A stretch of DNA of 64,000 bases, from contig NC_057826.1 in NCBI RefSeq assembly GCF_910594005.1, positions 21,733,501 to 21,797,500 of the forward strand, read 5' to 3'. The notes beneath the pieces are model-generated. The model ran no database searches. It saw nothing but the letters and a program-made list of their open reading frames with translations, and had not been told where the DNA came from. A program made the position numbers and the translations under genes. This document shows, in pieces, positions 12,081 through 63,636 of this stretch; the first letter of the stretch is position 1, and the number at the start of each line of letters is the position of its first letter. This DNA comes from Cervus elaphus (lineage: Eukaryota; Chordata; Mammalia; Artiodactyla; Cervidae).

Positions 12081-15000
12081 CATTTTTGTTTTTTTAACAT
12101 CCAGAGAGCACTTAGTCTGCGTCAGACACTGGGCTAAGCCTTCTGTGTTAGCTCACACAACCCTCTTTTAGAACAGCTGCACAGAATAAGCTTTTATTTT
12201 GGGGGGGGGGGGTCTTTGTCTTCCTGATGTGGAGACTGAGGCTCCGCGAGTCCAGGATCTCAGAGCCGGTAGTGACAGAGCCTGCCGGTGGCTGGACCAT
12301 TGCTGAGTCTCTTTCCTCCTGGGAGAGGCCAGCTGTGGATGGCAGTGGACTGGTGGGGGCAGCTGACATTCGTTGGCCGGGAGCTGAGAGGGAAGCCCTT
12401 GTTGCTTCACTGGGATCACACGCTAATTACTTAAAATGGCCCTGAAATTTCTCAGCAGCCTCAGGTTCAGCCGGCACCTGCAGGAAGGCCCTGGGCTCTC
12501 TTCCGGGGGCCTTGGCGGGAAGAGGGGCCTGGAACACTGGGAGGGGCTGGGAGCTCTCCTCTCTCCAACCAGGACACAGTTATTAGGTCAGATCACCTCC
12601 TAGAATGAGCCATTTGGCCCCCTGTGCTGTGGCCTTGTGGCCTTGTCCACCCTCCGGTCATCTGCTGGTGTGTCTCCCCGAATGGGCTGCAGGTGGACAT
12701 AAACCAGAAATGCAGGTTCCTGCTCCTCTGCCTCCTGTTCTCCTCACCCTGGCCAGAGGCTGGTCTCAGGGTTTCCTCATTAGCAGGAGAGAGATTACAG
12801 ACGTCTTTCTTCCTGACTTGTAGAGCTCTGTGAATGATTAACTTTGATTAAATAGAAAGGGAATGGGAAACGAGAGCTGTAGGGAGCAGACACTGATGGG
12901 GCTCCTGTCCTGTCCTCACGCCTGGCTCTTCTGTCTCTATGGCCCTCACCTGACAACAGGCCTGCACGTCGTGATGTTCTGTATCCCCATATGTCAGACA
13001 AAGCAACTGAGGCCACGACCGGTTCATTAAAGACACACAGCCACTGAGGGACAAAGGCCGACTGGTTTAACATTTTTTAAAGCGTCTGTTGCGAACAGAG
13101 CACCAGACTGTCTTTAAGTACAGAAGATCTAATGTGGTCCTTTTTCATGCCGTGCTAGGCTGTCATAGGTCTTGTTATACCCATCTTACAGATGGGCAGC
13201 CTGAGGCTGGGACTGAGAATTTTGTCCAGAGAGACACAGCTAATGAAAGGTGTAGGTGGAGACCTGGCTCAGTCCAGTTACAGAGTCCAGCTCCGTTGGG
13301 AGCCTCCAGCCACCTGTCTCTGAATTTCCGGTACCCCAGCATTCACCCGCCTCCAGGGGAAAGCGGGTAGGGAGGTGCCCTCTCAGAGCAGAGGAAACCG
13401 CCTGGTGGTTCAGCACCACTCCCAGGTGGGTAGAAAGTAAACAGATCTGGGTGGAGATGTTCTTGGGGACTCTGCTTTTCATCTGTGAGTGAAGCAGCTG
13501 ACAGCTTGCTTTGAAAGGCTGGCGTCCAGCCCTTGATAAGTTAACCAGATACTCCTGTTTATGTTACCAGAATACTGGGCATTGAGATCACTGCTGGCAG
13601 GCCTTTGCTTGGACAGCCCACCCAGTGCCCATGCCCTGGCCAGACTGGCCATATGTGGGGGTCAGAGGGAGAGAGAACTCTTCCCTGGCTGGTCCCCAGT
13701 GACCTCCCCCGGGGCCAGCAGATGCTGCAGAGACCTCGGCCCTGAGTTCTCAAGGTGCCCTGGCCTGATGCTTGAACATGGCGGCCAGGAGTGGCAGAGG
13801 AGGTGGGCTCTGCCTGGCAGCCGTGGCAGGGCCCCCACCCAGAGGGGTGCGGTGGGTTAGGCGGCTGCTGAACTGGTTATCTCAGGTGATGTGCCCTAGA
13901 GCCTAGACCAGGGTCCTGGTGCCCTCCTCCAGAGAGGGGAAAACCATCCAATGAGAAGCCAGCTTGTTTGGGCTTTTCTGGGCTGCTGGGCCAGGGGTTT
14001 CTCCTCTTAATTTCCTGACAGTTTGCTGTCTGACTATTGAGGTGGACATGCGGGCATGATTGCTGCTTTATCTTCATGTCCTGGCCCCCAATTATGATGT
14101 TCCTTATAATATTGTACACTGATAAGGCACGTTAGAGTTTTTCACAACCCTTTCTCTATATTTTATTCACTAATTCTTTTAAATAGGTGGACTAATTTTT
14201 CATTTATCAATTCTTTTTTTATTTGGAAGTGTGTGTTTTCTCTCTGATCATTCAGGAACACTGACCCCAGCCGACTGCCACTCCACGTCCTCCTAGAGAA
14301 ACTCCCTCTGTGCCATCCCAGAGGTCTGACTTACCAGATAAATGTACACACTTCCAGACAAGCTTTTCTTATATTTGCATAGTTTAAAGAAAACAAACAG
14401 ATGACTGCACACGGTATAAAATTCAAAGGAAACAAAAGAGTGTTCTGTGAAAAGCAAATGCCACACCCTCCCATGTCAGGAGCCTCCCTCCTGCCTCCCC
14501 TCCCTGGAGGCAGCTTCTGTGCCAGGCAGGTCCTTCTGTGTCCTTTCAGGGACATTCTGGCAGAAAGCTTTTAGGGACTATCCAGTAAACTAATAACAGG
14601 TGTCTTGTTGTGAGGGGTGGGCAATCTTGAGAGCGAAACACTGATCATGCGTTGGGTCACTGAGGTGAATCTGCCCCCATGGACTCGACTGCATTGGCCT
14701 CTCTGACGCGGAGCAGAGCCCATCCATTGTGATCAGCCTTACACGGGAACAGAAGGCGTCCGGCATGCTCTCCTGTGGTTTTTACGCTTGCGTGTTACGA
14801 TGGGACAAGTTGCCGGGCTCCGACCTGCAGGGTCTGAGGGATGCTTCTGAGGTTACATAGGTGGAAAGGGTTGAGGTGATGTATACGAGGTCACACTCAT
14901 GCCTGGCTGAACCAGGGCAGAGTGCAGGTTTCCTAACCTCTGTGCCTGGAACAGTAACTCCCCTGGAGTGAACCGGGGGCTGGTGTCGAGTGTCAGGATC

Positions 15001-15344
15001 CCAGGGGAGCGGGAGGATATGCCCGGGAGAGGTGTGGTCAGCACGTGAGTCTGGGGCCTGGCGGCCGGTGAGGTGGTCCTGCTGTCTCCCACTCGATGAG
15101 CCAGTCTCATTTGGCTGCAGGTGGGGTATCTTGTTTACCCTGCCGCAGGACCAGTGCAGAGGTCAGCCAGGAGTGGACGGCCTGGACTGAGGGGAGTGAG
15201 TGCTGGCAGGCAGAAGGCCAGGGAGGAGACGGGGACCGCCAACCACATTTGCAGACGGATGGGCAAGGAAAAAGAAAAGGTGTCGGCAATTCAGCTACAG
15301 GAGCACGAGCCCTGCTGGCGTTGGGATTTTCGTTTCCATCGTTT

Positions 15345-15680
15345 TTTCTCATTCATGTGATCGCTCGCATAGTTTTAAGCCTGTGGTGCATACAGTTTTG
15401 TATCCTGCTTTTTTGTTAATTACATGTCAGCCTTTTCCCGTAATATATAGTTTCAGAACCCATCATTTTGGCCATCTAATGTTCCATTAAGTGGATAAAC
15501 CATAATTTACTTAACTAATATTTTATTAATAGAATTTGGGGCTATTTCTAATTTTTTTCCTCTTATGTAATGCTGGCAAGGATGTTTTTGTCCCCACGGC
15601 CCTCCTCTTTCTTGAGTGATATTTACCCAGGAGAGCATCCCAGCATTGGGCTCAGAGTCTTGCCCATTTTAGCTCCCCTT
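15345..15680 (-). mobile_element. Old L1 3' fragment, antisense
   Basis: It contains ccatctaatgttccatt and aaccataatttacttaac, diverged from L1 3' sequence. The piece at 14330-14460 is probably part of the same old insertion. Confidence 0.5.
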
Positions 15681-15759
15681 GGTGAGTTTCCTGCCACCAG
15701 AGATGTGCCCCCATCAGCCTGCCCACTGTGACGTGTTGTGGCTTTGCCACTGTACCTAC

Positions 15760-15769
15760 CCTTTAATGG
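15760..15769 (+). promoter_or_regulatory. Perfect CArG box (SRF site), intron 1
   Basis: CCTTTAATGG fits CC(A/T)6GG exactly. It is inside intron 1, just past an old antisense L1 stretch. Function is unproven. Confidence 0.3.
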
Positions 15770-16525
15770 GAATTAGCAGAAAGTTCCTTTTGCAGATGTT
15801 ATAAATGACGATTGGTGCCTTGGTTTGAGTTCACACAGCTTGGTGGTGTGTGTACATGAGTGTGTGGGACACATCTGTTATTGTGCCTGGTGACAGGTGT
15901 GGGTCCTTGATCAAGCCCAAATGAGAAGAGCCCCTGTGGCCTCTCATAGGATGGACCTTGAGTTTTTGATTCCAGATTCCCAGGTGGCTGATGCCGGCAG
16001 TGGTCTGCGAGGAATGCTAACCCTGCTGGGCACAGCTGTCTGCTGAGCACATGTGTTAACACGTGTGGTAACTCTGTTGTCAGGAGACTTAGAAAGGTTT
16101 CACGTTTTCCCACGGTGGAACCAGGGACCCTGTCAGTCTTCATCCAGATTTAGCCTGCCTGTATCTTTTGAGGGGTCTGTGGAATGTCTTACTTTTATAT
16201 TGTCCTAGCGTTAAAAAATATAAAAGTCCAGATTTCTGGCTCCTCTTCACGCGAGGTCTGCCACCTGAGGACCCTTCCCTTGTGGAGCCAAGGAGGGAAG
16301 CCTCCTGTCCCCTCACCACGCCTGCCCCGGTACTGAGGCTGTGTTCTGATTGCCACTTACCATCTTGCAACCAATTCTTTGTGCCCATGTTGCTCTCCTG
16401 AGTAGATAGAAACCCAAGAGAGAGCCCAAGAGAGCCTTTGTTTCAAGAAAAATCCTTGAGTGCACATGGAGGCGAGGTCTCCCCAGTCCCACTTTTCTTA
16501 CGCTTGCCCATTGTGCTCTTTTATG

Positions 16526-16695
16526 AAACCTCTTTGTGCCTTGGTCTCCTCATCTGTAAAATGAGGAGAGTAATAGCACCTGCCTCATAATGTTGTCATG
16601 AAGATTGAGTTAAAAGGGCTAAAGCCTGCAGAAGGGGATCCAGCACAGAGTGAGTGCTCAACAGATGTTAGATGCTGCTGTTATTATTATTAGTG
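16526..16695 (+). repeat. MIR SINE relic
   Basis: The stretch ctcatctgtaaaatgagga to gctgttattattattagtg is the 3' half of a MIR. Confidence 0.65.
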
Positions 16696-16724
16696 GCATA
16701 TGTGTCTATTTCCTCTAGACTAGA

Positions 16725-16912
16725 TTCTCAGCCAGGGGGTATTTTTTGATTATCACAGCTTGAGGTGAGGGATGTTACATGCATGTAGTGGGAAGGTCTA
16801 GGAATGCTGCTAAACATCCCATGATGCATGAGACAGGCCCCAAACCCTGAACAAAGTAGTAGTCGACCCAAAATATCAATGGTTTTGAGCTTGAGAAACT
16901 CCGCTTAGACAT
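16725..16912 (+). mobile_element. MER20-like hAT-Charlie fossil
   Basis: The core ggaatgctgctaaacatccc and the end gcttgagaaactcc match the MER20 type as I remember it. It is truncated and diverged. Confidence 0.6.
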
Positions 16913-17164
16913 TGAAGCTGTGATCCTTGGTCCAGTTGAACTCTTCAAACACATCTCTGAAGCAACTTTTCAAGGGCTGCTTTGCACTCTTGAAGAATCA
17001 GTATTATAAGGGACCTACTTAGCTCAGCTATGAGGGGGTGCTTGGTTGAGTCCTCTCTCAGCACCCTCACCAAGCACATGTCTTTGTTGGGTAACGCATC
17101 CATGCTTGGTCGGTCCTTTATTACATTGAACTCTAGTCTCCCTGTCCTTCATTCTAGAAACAGT

Positions 17165-17385
17165 AGCTCCCATTTATCGAGCCTTATGTGTGGGTGATTG
17201 TGCTTAGCACTTGCTGTGTGTTGCCACACTGATCCACAGCACCCTTTTAGGCATATTCTATTATTATACCCATTTTACAGATGTGGAGGTTGAGGGTTGG
17301 AGAATTAAAGTCATTTGCCCAAGGTTATTCAGGGTCAGAGGTGGGATTAAAACTAGCTCAGTCTTGCTGTAGAATACATGTTCCT
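17165..17385 (-). repeat. MIR SINE relic, antisense
   Basis: It shows attattatacccattttac and cccaaggttattcaggg. Similar antisense MIR pieces lie near 18075-18275 and 20345-20545. Confidence 0.6.
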
Positions 17386-18329
17386 CACCATAGCTGCCTG
17401 CCCAGGGCTACACCCAACATGTTTATTTGCTTGTCCATAGGAGGGTCTTTCAAATTTGGATGAGCCCCTGAGTCCACTCTTCTCTCTTCCTGGTCAGGGA
17501 GCCCTAGTTCTCAGAGTTCTCCTCAAAGACATGTTTCTGATCTGCTCACCATCCAGGATGTTCTTCCATCTCTGAACAAGCAGCTGCCTGCCTCAGGACT
17601 CTCCATCATGCTGCCCCCAGAGAGGTAGCCCACCTCACGCCAGCTCTACTGATGGTCCATCAACTCAAGACTCTCTCTGCCAGTGCTGACCGGAGTCTCT
17701 CTGGGTGGTGTTTTCACTTCACAGTGACCAGTTTCCCGTGACATGCCACAGATTCAGTTCACCTGTCTGCCCTTGGTTCTGCTGTTCCCTTCCAGCACCC
17801 CACCCACACCTGCACCTGAAATCCCCATTGTCGTGGTGGAGCAGAAAGTATGTGGGGCTGGGAGTCAGGAGGCCAGGTTGTGAACATTCCCCAGCTGTGT
17901 GGCTTAGGAAAAATCACTCACCCTCTCTGGTCCACGTGCCCCATTTGTAAAGTGAGGGTTTGGCTCTGATGTGCCAAGCATTTCTTCCAGCTCTAACGTT
18001 CTTTGATGACATGTGTTGAATAGCATGAACTTGTAATAATTATCTCTAATTATTGTGGTAACAGTAATGAGAGGTAATTATGGAGCAGCCCCTGTGTTCC
18101 AGACCTTCTTTTCAGTGTTTTAAGAGGATTGTCTCAGGAAATTCTCCACCAACCCCATGCTGTTATTACTCCATTTTACAGACAAGTGCCTTGAGGCAGA
18201 GCCGTTTGCCTGAGGTTATCACCTGGCTAGACATGGATGAGCTGGGGTTTATCTTGTCTTCTTCAGGGTGATTGAATCCTTCCAGTCTCTTGGATTCCTG
18301 CTCTGTGGAGTGATTTTTATTTTCAACTT

Positions 18330-18450
18330 AAAAAAAAAAATTTTGGCTGCACTGAGTGGCTTATGGGATCTTAGTTTCCCAACCAGAGATTGAACCCATG
18401 CACTCAGCAATGAAAGAGTGGAGTCCCTTCAGAGATTCCCTCTGTGGAGC
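18330..18450 (-). mobile_element. CHR/ART2-like tRNA-derived SINE, antisense
   Basis: It shows ttggctgcactgagtggc and accagagattgaaccca, the reverse of the common ruminant tRNA-derived SINE head. Diverged. Confidence 0.7.
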
Positions 18451-19004
18451 GATCTTAAGCAAATCCTGTGACCTTCCTGTGCTCAGCATCTTGTGTTTTA
18501 TTCCTTGTGTTTCCCTCCTCCCACCAAGGTCATGACCCTAAATACCACTTGACTTCAAACGCTCAGCCTCTGACTCATGCTTATGGGGTAATCCTCTGTA
18601 CCCCAGATCCCAGCTGGGTGTGATTATTCAGACACCTTTTAGAATCTAAAATTTAGTCAGTAATGATGGTTAGTGACTACTACGTGCATACTTAATTTAT
18701 TTCAAACCACATTAGTATTAATATTATGTTATCATAATTAATAAAAATTAACAACTTAATATGTTAATATTAGCTTTTCCTGATTTTTTTTTTGTGTGTG
18801 TGTGGTAAGATACACTGTATTGTTTAATCTTCATTGCAGTTCTGTCTGGTAGATGCTATTGTCCCCCATTTACAGATGTGAAAACTGAGGCTCCAAAAGG
18901 CCTGTGGGGCTAAAGTCACATGCTAGTGCATCTGAACTGGGAAGTAGGGAAAGCATGTTCTCAAAAGCCATTTGCCTTTTCAGTACATTTTAAGGAAATA
19001 TAGG

Positions 19005-19147
19005 AAATGTCCTGGTAGTCCAGTGGTTAGGACTCTGTGCTTTCATTGCCAGGGGCCTGGGTTTGATCTCTAATCGAGGAATTAAAATCCCACCAGCCAC
19101 ATGACTCGGCCCCCCGCCACCCCCCCACCCCCGCCCCGCCGCAAAAA
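19005..19147 (+). mobile_element. CHR/ART2-like SINE
   Basis: Starts near cctggtagtccagtgg and ends in a C-rich, then A-rich tail. Confidence 0.7.
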
Positions 19148-21078
19148 AGGAGATGTATGGACAGGATACTTGTTAAAGATGTAATGGAAAGCCCTTAGAG
19201 GATCTCGTGTGAAAGCAGGATTGTGAGATCCACAGAGGGTGTAGACAGAGTTGCTTCTCTCTTCATCATCTCCATGGTCTTGACTCAGCTCCGGTGTCCC
19301 GTACTCCCCCACCCCCTGTTGGAGCTGGGCCAGGACCGTTTGCAACCTTGAGCTACAGGGCTGGATAGTTACTCTCTTTGTCTCCTCAAATCCCCTTCAT
19401 GCCAGATTACACGTGGGCAGATGCTTCCAGGTCAGTGAGAAGCTGAGCAGGGGTCCTCTGCCAGCCCCTCCCTCTCTGTCCAGCGTCCTCCGAGGCTGTG
19501 CAGTGCAGTGGAGGTGGGTGAAGGATGAGAAGGGAGTGAGCCCCACTGTATCTCCGGCCGCCCTTCCAGCATGAAGCCCAGGCCCTTTCCCTAAGACCTG
19601 TCCGCACACCCGAACTCATTCTACAGCAAAGCAGGTCCGGGTAGAGCCTATCAGCTCCTATCTCCTTTGTCCGAGACAAAGCATGGACCCCCTGACAGAG
19701 CTCTTGGAGCAAGGGGAAGCTCGGATGGGGCAGGGCCTGGTTGGGGGTGAGGCAGCAAGATGCCATCTGCGTTTATTTGAAGTCAGGCTGGATTGTAACC
19801 CTACTGGGGCAGCCCTGCCTGCCACGCCGGGGCATCTGGGCTGGAGGCCGTGGGGCCAGGGTCTCTAGCATGGGCGTCCCCTGTGGCTGGTGGCTTTTCC
19901 TCCTGCCCAGGGCTGGGTGCCTCCCTCTGTCATCAGGCGGGAGCTGGGGCTTCGGGACCAGGGCCTGCCCGTGCCAGAGGAGAGTGTCTGTGCGGTGTGC
20001 AGGGAGGACCTCGCTCCTGACTGTTGTCTCCTCTCCTGGGGCCCCGTCAGCCTCCCCTGCTGGGGGATCCACAAGGCCACGGTCAAAGTCATAGGCTTTC
20101 TGCCCCCACAGTGCACTTTTAGCCCTCTTCCCATAACACATCGGGGCCAGTTCAATAAAAGAGTTCTCAGACACAAGGTGTCATCTTGTGGATACGGTAC
20201 ATCACTTGCTCGGGTGGAACCCAGGACCGAGCTGGGTGGCTGGAGGAGGGAGGAGGGTGTGGGCTGGGGGCACACAGGGCTGAGTCCTCCAAGGCCTGTC
20301 CCCCAGGGAGGTTCTGGAAGAGCTAGTTTTCTCCTTCCTCTAATCATTTATTGAGCATGTTCTAAGTGGCAAGCACTTTGTAGATGTTTTCCAGTTAATC
20401 CGCCTGGTATTTATAAAGTGCCGACACTACCCCTATTTTGCAGCTAAGGCACCTGAGATTTAGGGAGGCGAGTCTGCAGCTCACACTGCTGGTAAAGAGT
20501 GGATCTGAGTGCTAAACCATATCTGGTTCCCCCCAAGTGCACATTCTTGATCACTGAGTTACTGTTTCCTCTGTGGCCCAAGCTTCGAGGTGGGTGCTGC
20601 TTGTTGGGGAGGCGCTCAGAGGCCCCTTCCTGGCAGTCACCCTATTTGGGTCAGGACGGGGCCTTGCTGTCTTAGCCAAGTGTGGCCCCCCCGCGGCCTC
20701 AGAGGCAGGCCTTTGTGGGAGGGAGTCTGGGCAAACACAGGTGCGTCTCAGCCTTCAGGCCTCCGGGACTGGCTTCTCCAGGAAATGGGGCTGGCTGCTT
20801 TCAACAGCATTTTTCCCCTTGCAAAAGCGGTATCTTTTTATCTCTTTCCCCTTCCTCTCACCCCATCCCCTCTCTACAACTGGGTGGTAAACAGTGAGAT
20901 TTCATGGTCCCCCTAACTGTGAGGGTGCTGGCGATTCCCACCAGGACCCCGGCACCACTGGACCTGAAACTCTGAGCTGCTGGGGTGATCTACTTCTTGC
21001 CAAGTCAGCAGAAAACCCCAGGCAGAAGCTGAGGGTGGGCCTGGGAGGGAGATGAGGGGAAGGTACTGTGGAAATGCT

Positions 21079-21348
21079 GCTGCTGCTAAGTCACTTCAGT
21101 CATGTCCGACTCTGTGCGACCCCATAGACGGCAGCCCACCAGACTCCCCCGTCTCCAGGATTCTCCAGGCAAGAACACTGGAGTGGGTTGCCATTTCCTT
21201 CTCCAGTGTGTGAAAGTGAAAAGTGAAAGTGAAGTAGCTCAGTCGTGTCCAACTCTTAGCGACCCCATGGTCTGCAGCCTACCAGGCTCCTCCGCCAATG
21301 GGATTCTCCAGGCAAGAGTACTGGATTGGGGTGCCGTTGCCTTCTCTG
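21079..21348 (-). mobile_element. Bov-A2 SINE, antisense
   Basis: A dimeric BovA element with its (GCT)n tail at the left. Perfect 11-base target duplications gtggaaatgct lie at 21068-21078 and 21349-21359. Confidence 0.92.
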
Positions 21349-21624
21349 GTGGAAATGCTAAATGGTGGTAAATGACCCACCCTCGTCAACGTAGAGTATG
21401 GTGACACCCAGGCAGAAGTGCATATATGGACTCATGACAGCTGGAAGAGAACAAGGAACCACAAACAAAATTATACTTATTGTAAAGATTTTAAAATTCT
21501 TTAATTTTTTTTTTTGCATCAAAAAATTTACGGCAAAATGAAAAGAAAAACTGAGTAGCCTCCCATTCCCTCCTAGGTTTGCAATGCCAGCACGAGAGGA
21601 AGGGGACCCAGTGAATACTCTTTC

Positions 21625-21801
21625 TTTTTTTTTTTTCCTTTATTAAAATTATTTATTTGACTGTGCTAAGTCTTAGTTGCAGGATCTTTGATCTTCATTG
21701 CAGCATGTGGGATCTAGTTCCCCAACCAGGGATTGAACCTGGGGCCCCTGCATTGGGAGTGTGGAGTCTTAGCCGCTGGACCACCAGGAACGTCCTGTAA
21801 C
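21625..21801 (-). mobile_element. CHR/ART2-like SINE, antisense
   Basis: The poly-T tail is at the left. The 9-base target duplications tactctttc lie at 21616-21624 and 21802-21810. Confidence 0.85.
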
Positions 21802-22466
21802 TACTCTTTCCTGTCCTGCTGTATCTTCTTTCCTCTGAGCCAGAGGGTTCCTGGGGGTCCCTGAGAGCTGTCAGTCCCTTGCCCTGATACCTCTCAGGTG
21901 TGGTTGGACCTTCCTGGATCCTCTCACTTTGTGTCGGTTCCTTACTTGCTCCTTCACTCAGTCGTCTCATTTTTACATCCACCAGAGTGTCTGTTGCACA
22001 GAGCAAGGATTTTTGTTATTTTGCTCAGTGCTGCATCTGTGACTCTGTGCGCTGAGACTCTAGGGTGAACACTTGAGTCCAGGTGTGAAGCTGACCAGTG
22101 GCCACCTTGCAGTAGGATTAGAGCAATGATGCAGGAGATGCAGGGTGTCAAGGGCTGACACATCGCCCCATGTGGTGGGTGGCTATCCGGAAGTCTTTCT
22201 GGAGGAGGTGATCTCTTAGCCCAGTCTTAGAAGAAGAGAGTGAGTTGGCCAAGCCTGATAGAGGACACTCCAGGCTGAGGGGTCAGTGTGCGTCTCCTGC
22301 CCACCTTCAGTCTATGTGTCAGGTTCATCAAACTCTGGGACAGCCCACACATCCCTCTTGCCTATCATGGGAGTGGGCTTGCCTACAGAGTGGAGATGTG
22401 TTTGCAGGGAGAAAAGAGTATCCTGTGTTGCTAAGTGCCTAGTGAAATATGATTTAAGAATGAGGC

Positions 22467-22769
22467 TTGGACTTTCCTGGTGGTCCAGTGGATAAGAATC
22501 CACCTGCCAGTGCAGGAGACTTGAGTTCGATCCCTGGTCTCGGAATCAGAAGATCTTACTTGCCTCGAGGCAACTAAGTCCCACGTGCCACAACTACTGA
22601 GCCCGCATGCTACAACTACTAAAGCCTGTGTGCCCTAGAGCTGGCAGTGAGAAGCCCACACCCCTCAACTAGGGAGTAGCCCCCCTCATCACAACTAGAG
22701 AAAGTCCATGCACAGCAGCAAAGACCTAGCAGAGCCATAAATAAATAAAAAAAAAAACAAACACACAAA
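22467..22769 (+). mobile_element. CHR/ART2-like SINE, full length
   Basis: It has the tRNA-like head, repeated acaactact units and an AAATAAAT tail. Perfect 11-base target duplications aagaatgaggc lie at 22456-22466 and 22770-22780. Confidence 0.9.
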
Positions 22770-23344
22770 AAGAATGAGGCCCAGTGTTGGGGGAATGTCA
22801 TAACACAGCCTCCTCTCCCCTCCTTGTGTGACTGCTGTCTCCTCTTGCTCCAGGCTCTTCAATTCTTGCTTATAAACCTGCTCAGCCATTTCTTCTCCCC
22901 GGTCCTCACTGGTGTGGCATCCTGCCCTCCTCCTGCCCATTTTTGCCAGTTCATCTTGGGGCTCCCCAGGGCAAGAGGAACTGGTGGTGGGGGTCTGGTG
23001 ACCTTTCTGAAGAGGAGGAGTATTTCTAGCGTGGATGCTGCTGTTTTGATGAATAGCTCACTCTCACCATTGCCACTTGGCAGCGTGGGTGGGGAGAGAC
23101 CTGGCTGGCCCTGCTGGGGGTGACTGAATGTTGGCTCTTGAGCCCCTATGTAATTGGCAGTACCATTTGGTGCAGAGAAGTCTTGAGTCGGCAAGGAATA
23201 GTTTGGACCTAAAGCAGGAGCGCTCTTCTCTCTGTTTGTGAGCTGGGGAGAGGCACTTGCCCAGGCTTTGTTTGGATGGGTGAGTGAAACTGAAGCTCAC
23301 ACTTTTTATTTCTTATATTTGTAGAGTCACCCTGTTCCTTGAGT

Positions 23345-23363
23345 GAGCCACCAGGAGGTGCTT
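23345..23363 (+). promoter_or_regulatory. CTCF-like motif, forward
   Basis: The core GCCACCAGGAGGTGCT closely resembles the CTCF consensus (CCACCAGGGGGCGCT), with two core differences. It lies in non-repetitive sequence about 0.9 kb upstream of exon 2. Confidence 0.45.
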
Positions 23364-24249
23364 TTGGCCTGGGACAGCTCAGTTGGTGACCTGCCTGATC
23401 ATCTGGTTAAGACAGAATACAGAAGCTTCAAAGTTGCTGTTCTTTCCCCACAGATTAGAAAATTACAATGATGATGATCTTTCATTTAGTCTCCTTACAG
23501 TCCTATTTAAAAATTCTTGCTCATGCTTTTGCAGTTTAAGGTGCCTCCACCTCCCACCCCCAGTATACACATATACACCATGGGGTACTTACCTTTCTCT
23601 CTCTTTATCCGGACACTGTTCCTCTGGACTCTGCCCCCAGTAAACCTGATTAATGCTCTCCATTAGCTAGCTGTCAGGTGGGCAAGGATTTAATAAATTT
23701 ATTTACCCTAAGGTGTTAATGAGGCTTAATATTTTACCTCTGGGATACTCCACCTTGTAACTGTGAAGATCGATACTAAGCTTTAAAATCTAAGAGGTAA
23801 ACTGCCAAGAATAGAATCATACCACTTCTAAATGTAAGTGGGGATAATGGTTTTGGAAGAAGGTCGGGAGAGTGGACTTTAAAAGGAGGGTGCTGCTTTG
23901 TCCATCCCACTGTGCCCACCCGGGCTGCTGGCCCTGCAGGGTGACCCCTTAGCTATTGCCCTGCGATGAGGTGAAGGAGATTGTGTGAAGATTGATTGAG
24001 GTGAAGGAGAATGATGTTGCAAGGTTTTTGGGTCTCTCCTGAGTGGATTTCTTGCCCTCTTTGACCCCGTCAGATGTCTTAACCAACAAGGATGACAATA
24101 CCAACCCACGGGGCACCTCGCACAAAACAACCGGGAAAATGACATGAGGCAGCCGGGTCCCGGGGACACAGTGAGGCGCTCGTGAGCGCCTCAGAGACCT
24201 TGTGACTTGTGGGAGAGACTGACCTCTTGCTCTTCTTTCCTTCCTGCAG

Positions 24250-63636
<39,387 letters not shown>

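Larger units (their letters stand above)
12000..17999. other. Intron 1 (inferred), segment c
   Basis: It starts in an L1 fragment and has a run of 12 G at 12201-12212. MIR-like pieces lie near 13130-13300, 16526-16695, 17165-17385 and 17850-18000, old antisense L1 pieces at 14330-14460 and 15345-15680, and a MER20-like fossil at 16725-16912. The stretches 12220-13120, 13310-14320, 14470-15340, 15790-16520 and 17400-17840 hold nothing I recognise. Confidence 0.6.
18000..24249. other. Intron 1 (inferred), segment d, up to exon 2
   Basis: SINEs lie at 18330-18450, 19005-19147, 21079-21348, 21625-21801 and 22467-22769, and MIR-like pieces at 18075-18275, 18830-18960 and 20345-20545. An AT-rich stretch at 18031-18080 has two TAATTA cores. 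The stretches 19160-20340, 20550-21060, 21810-22450 and 22790-24240 hold no gene; a CTCF-like motif lies at 23345. The intron ends in the exon 2 acceptor at 24249. Confidence 0.6.

Noticed and set aside
20150..20160. AATAAA that might be a polyadenylation signal in intron 1
   Set aside because: No upstream exon, no supporting GT-rich downstream element that stands out, and such hexamers are common in intronic DNA.
1..24249. A search for ACTN1 exon 1, an alternative first exon or a CpG-island promoter
   Set aside because: No sequence coding for the N-terminal MDHYDSQQ region, and no island of promoter size; only small CpG patches near 7450 and 14700.
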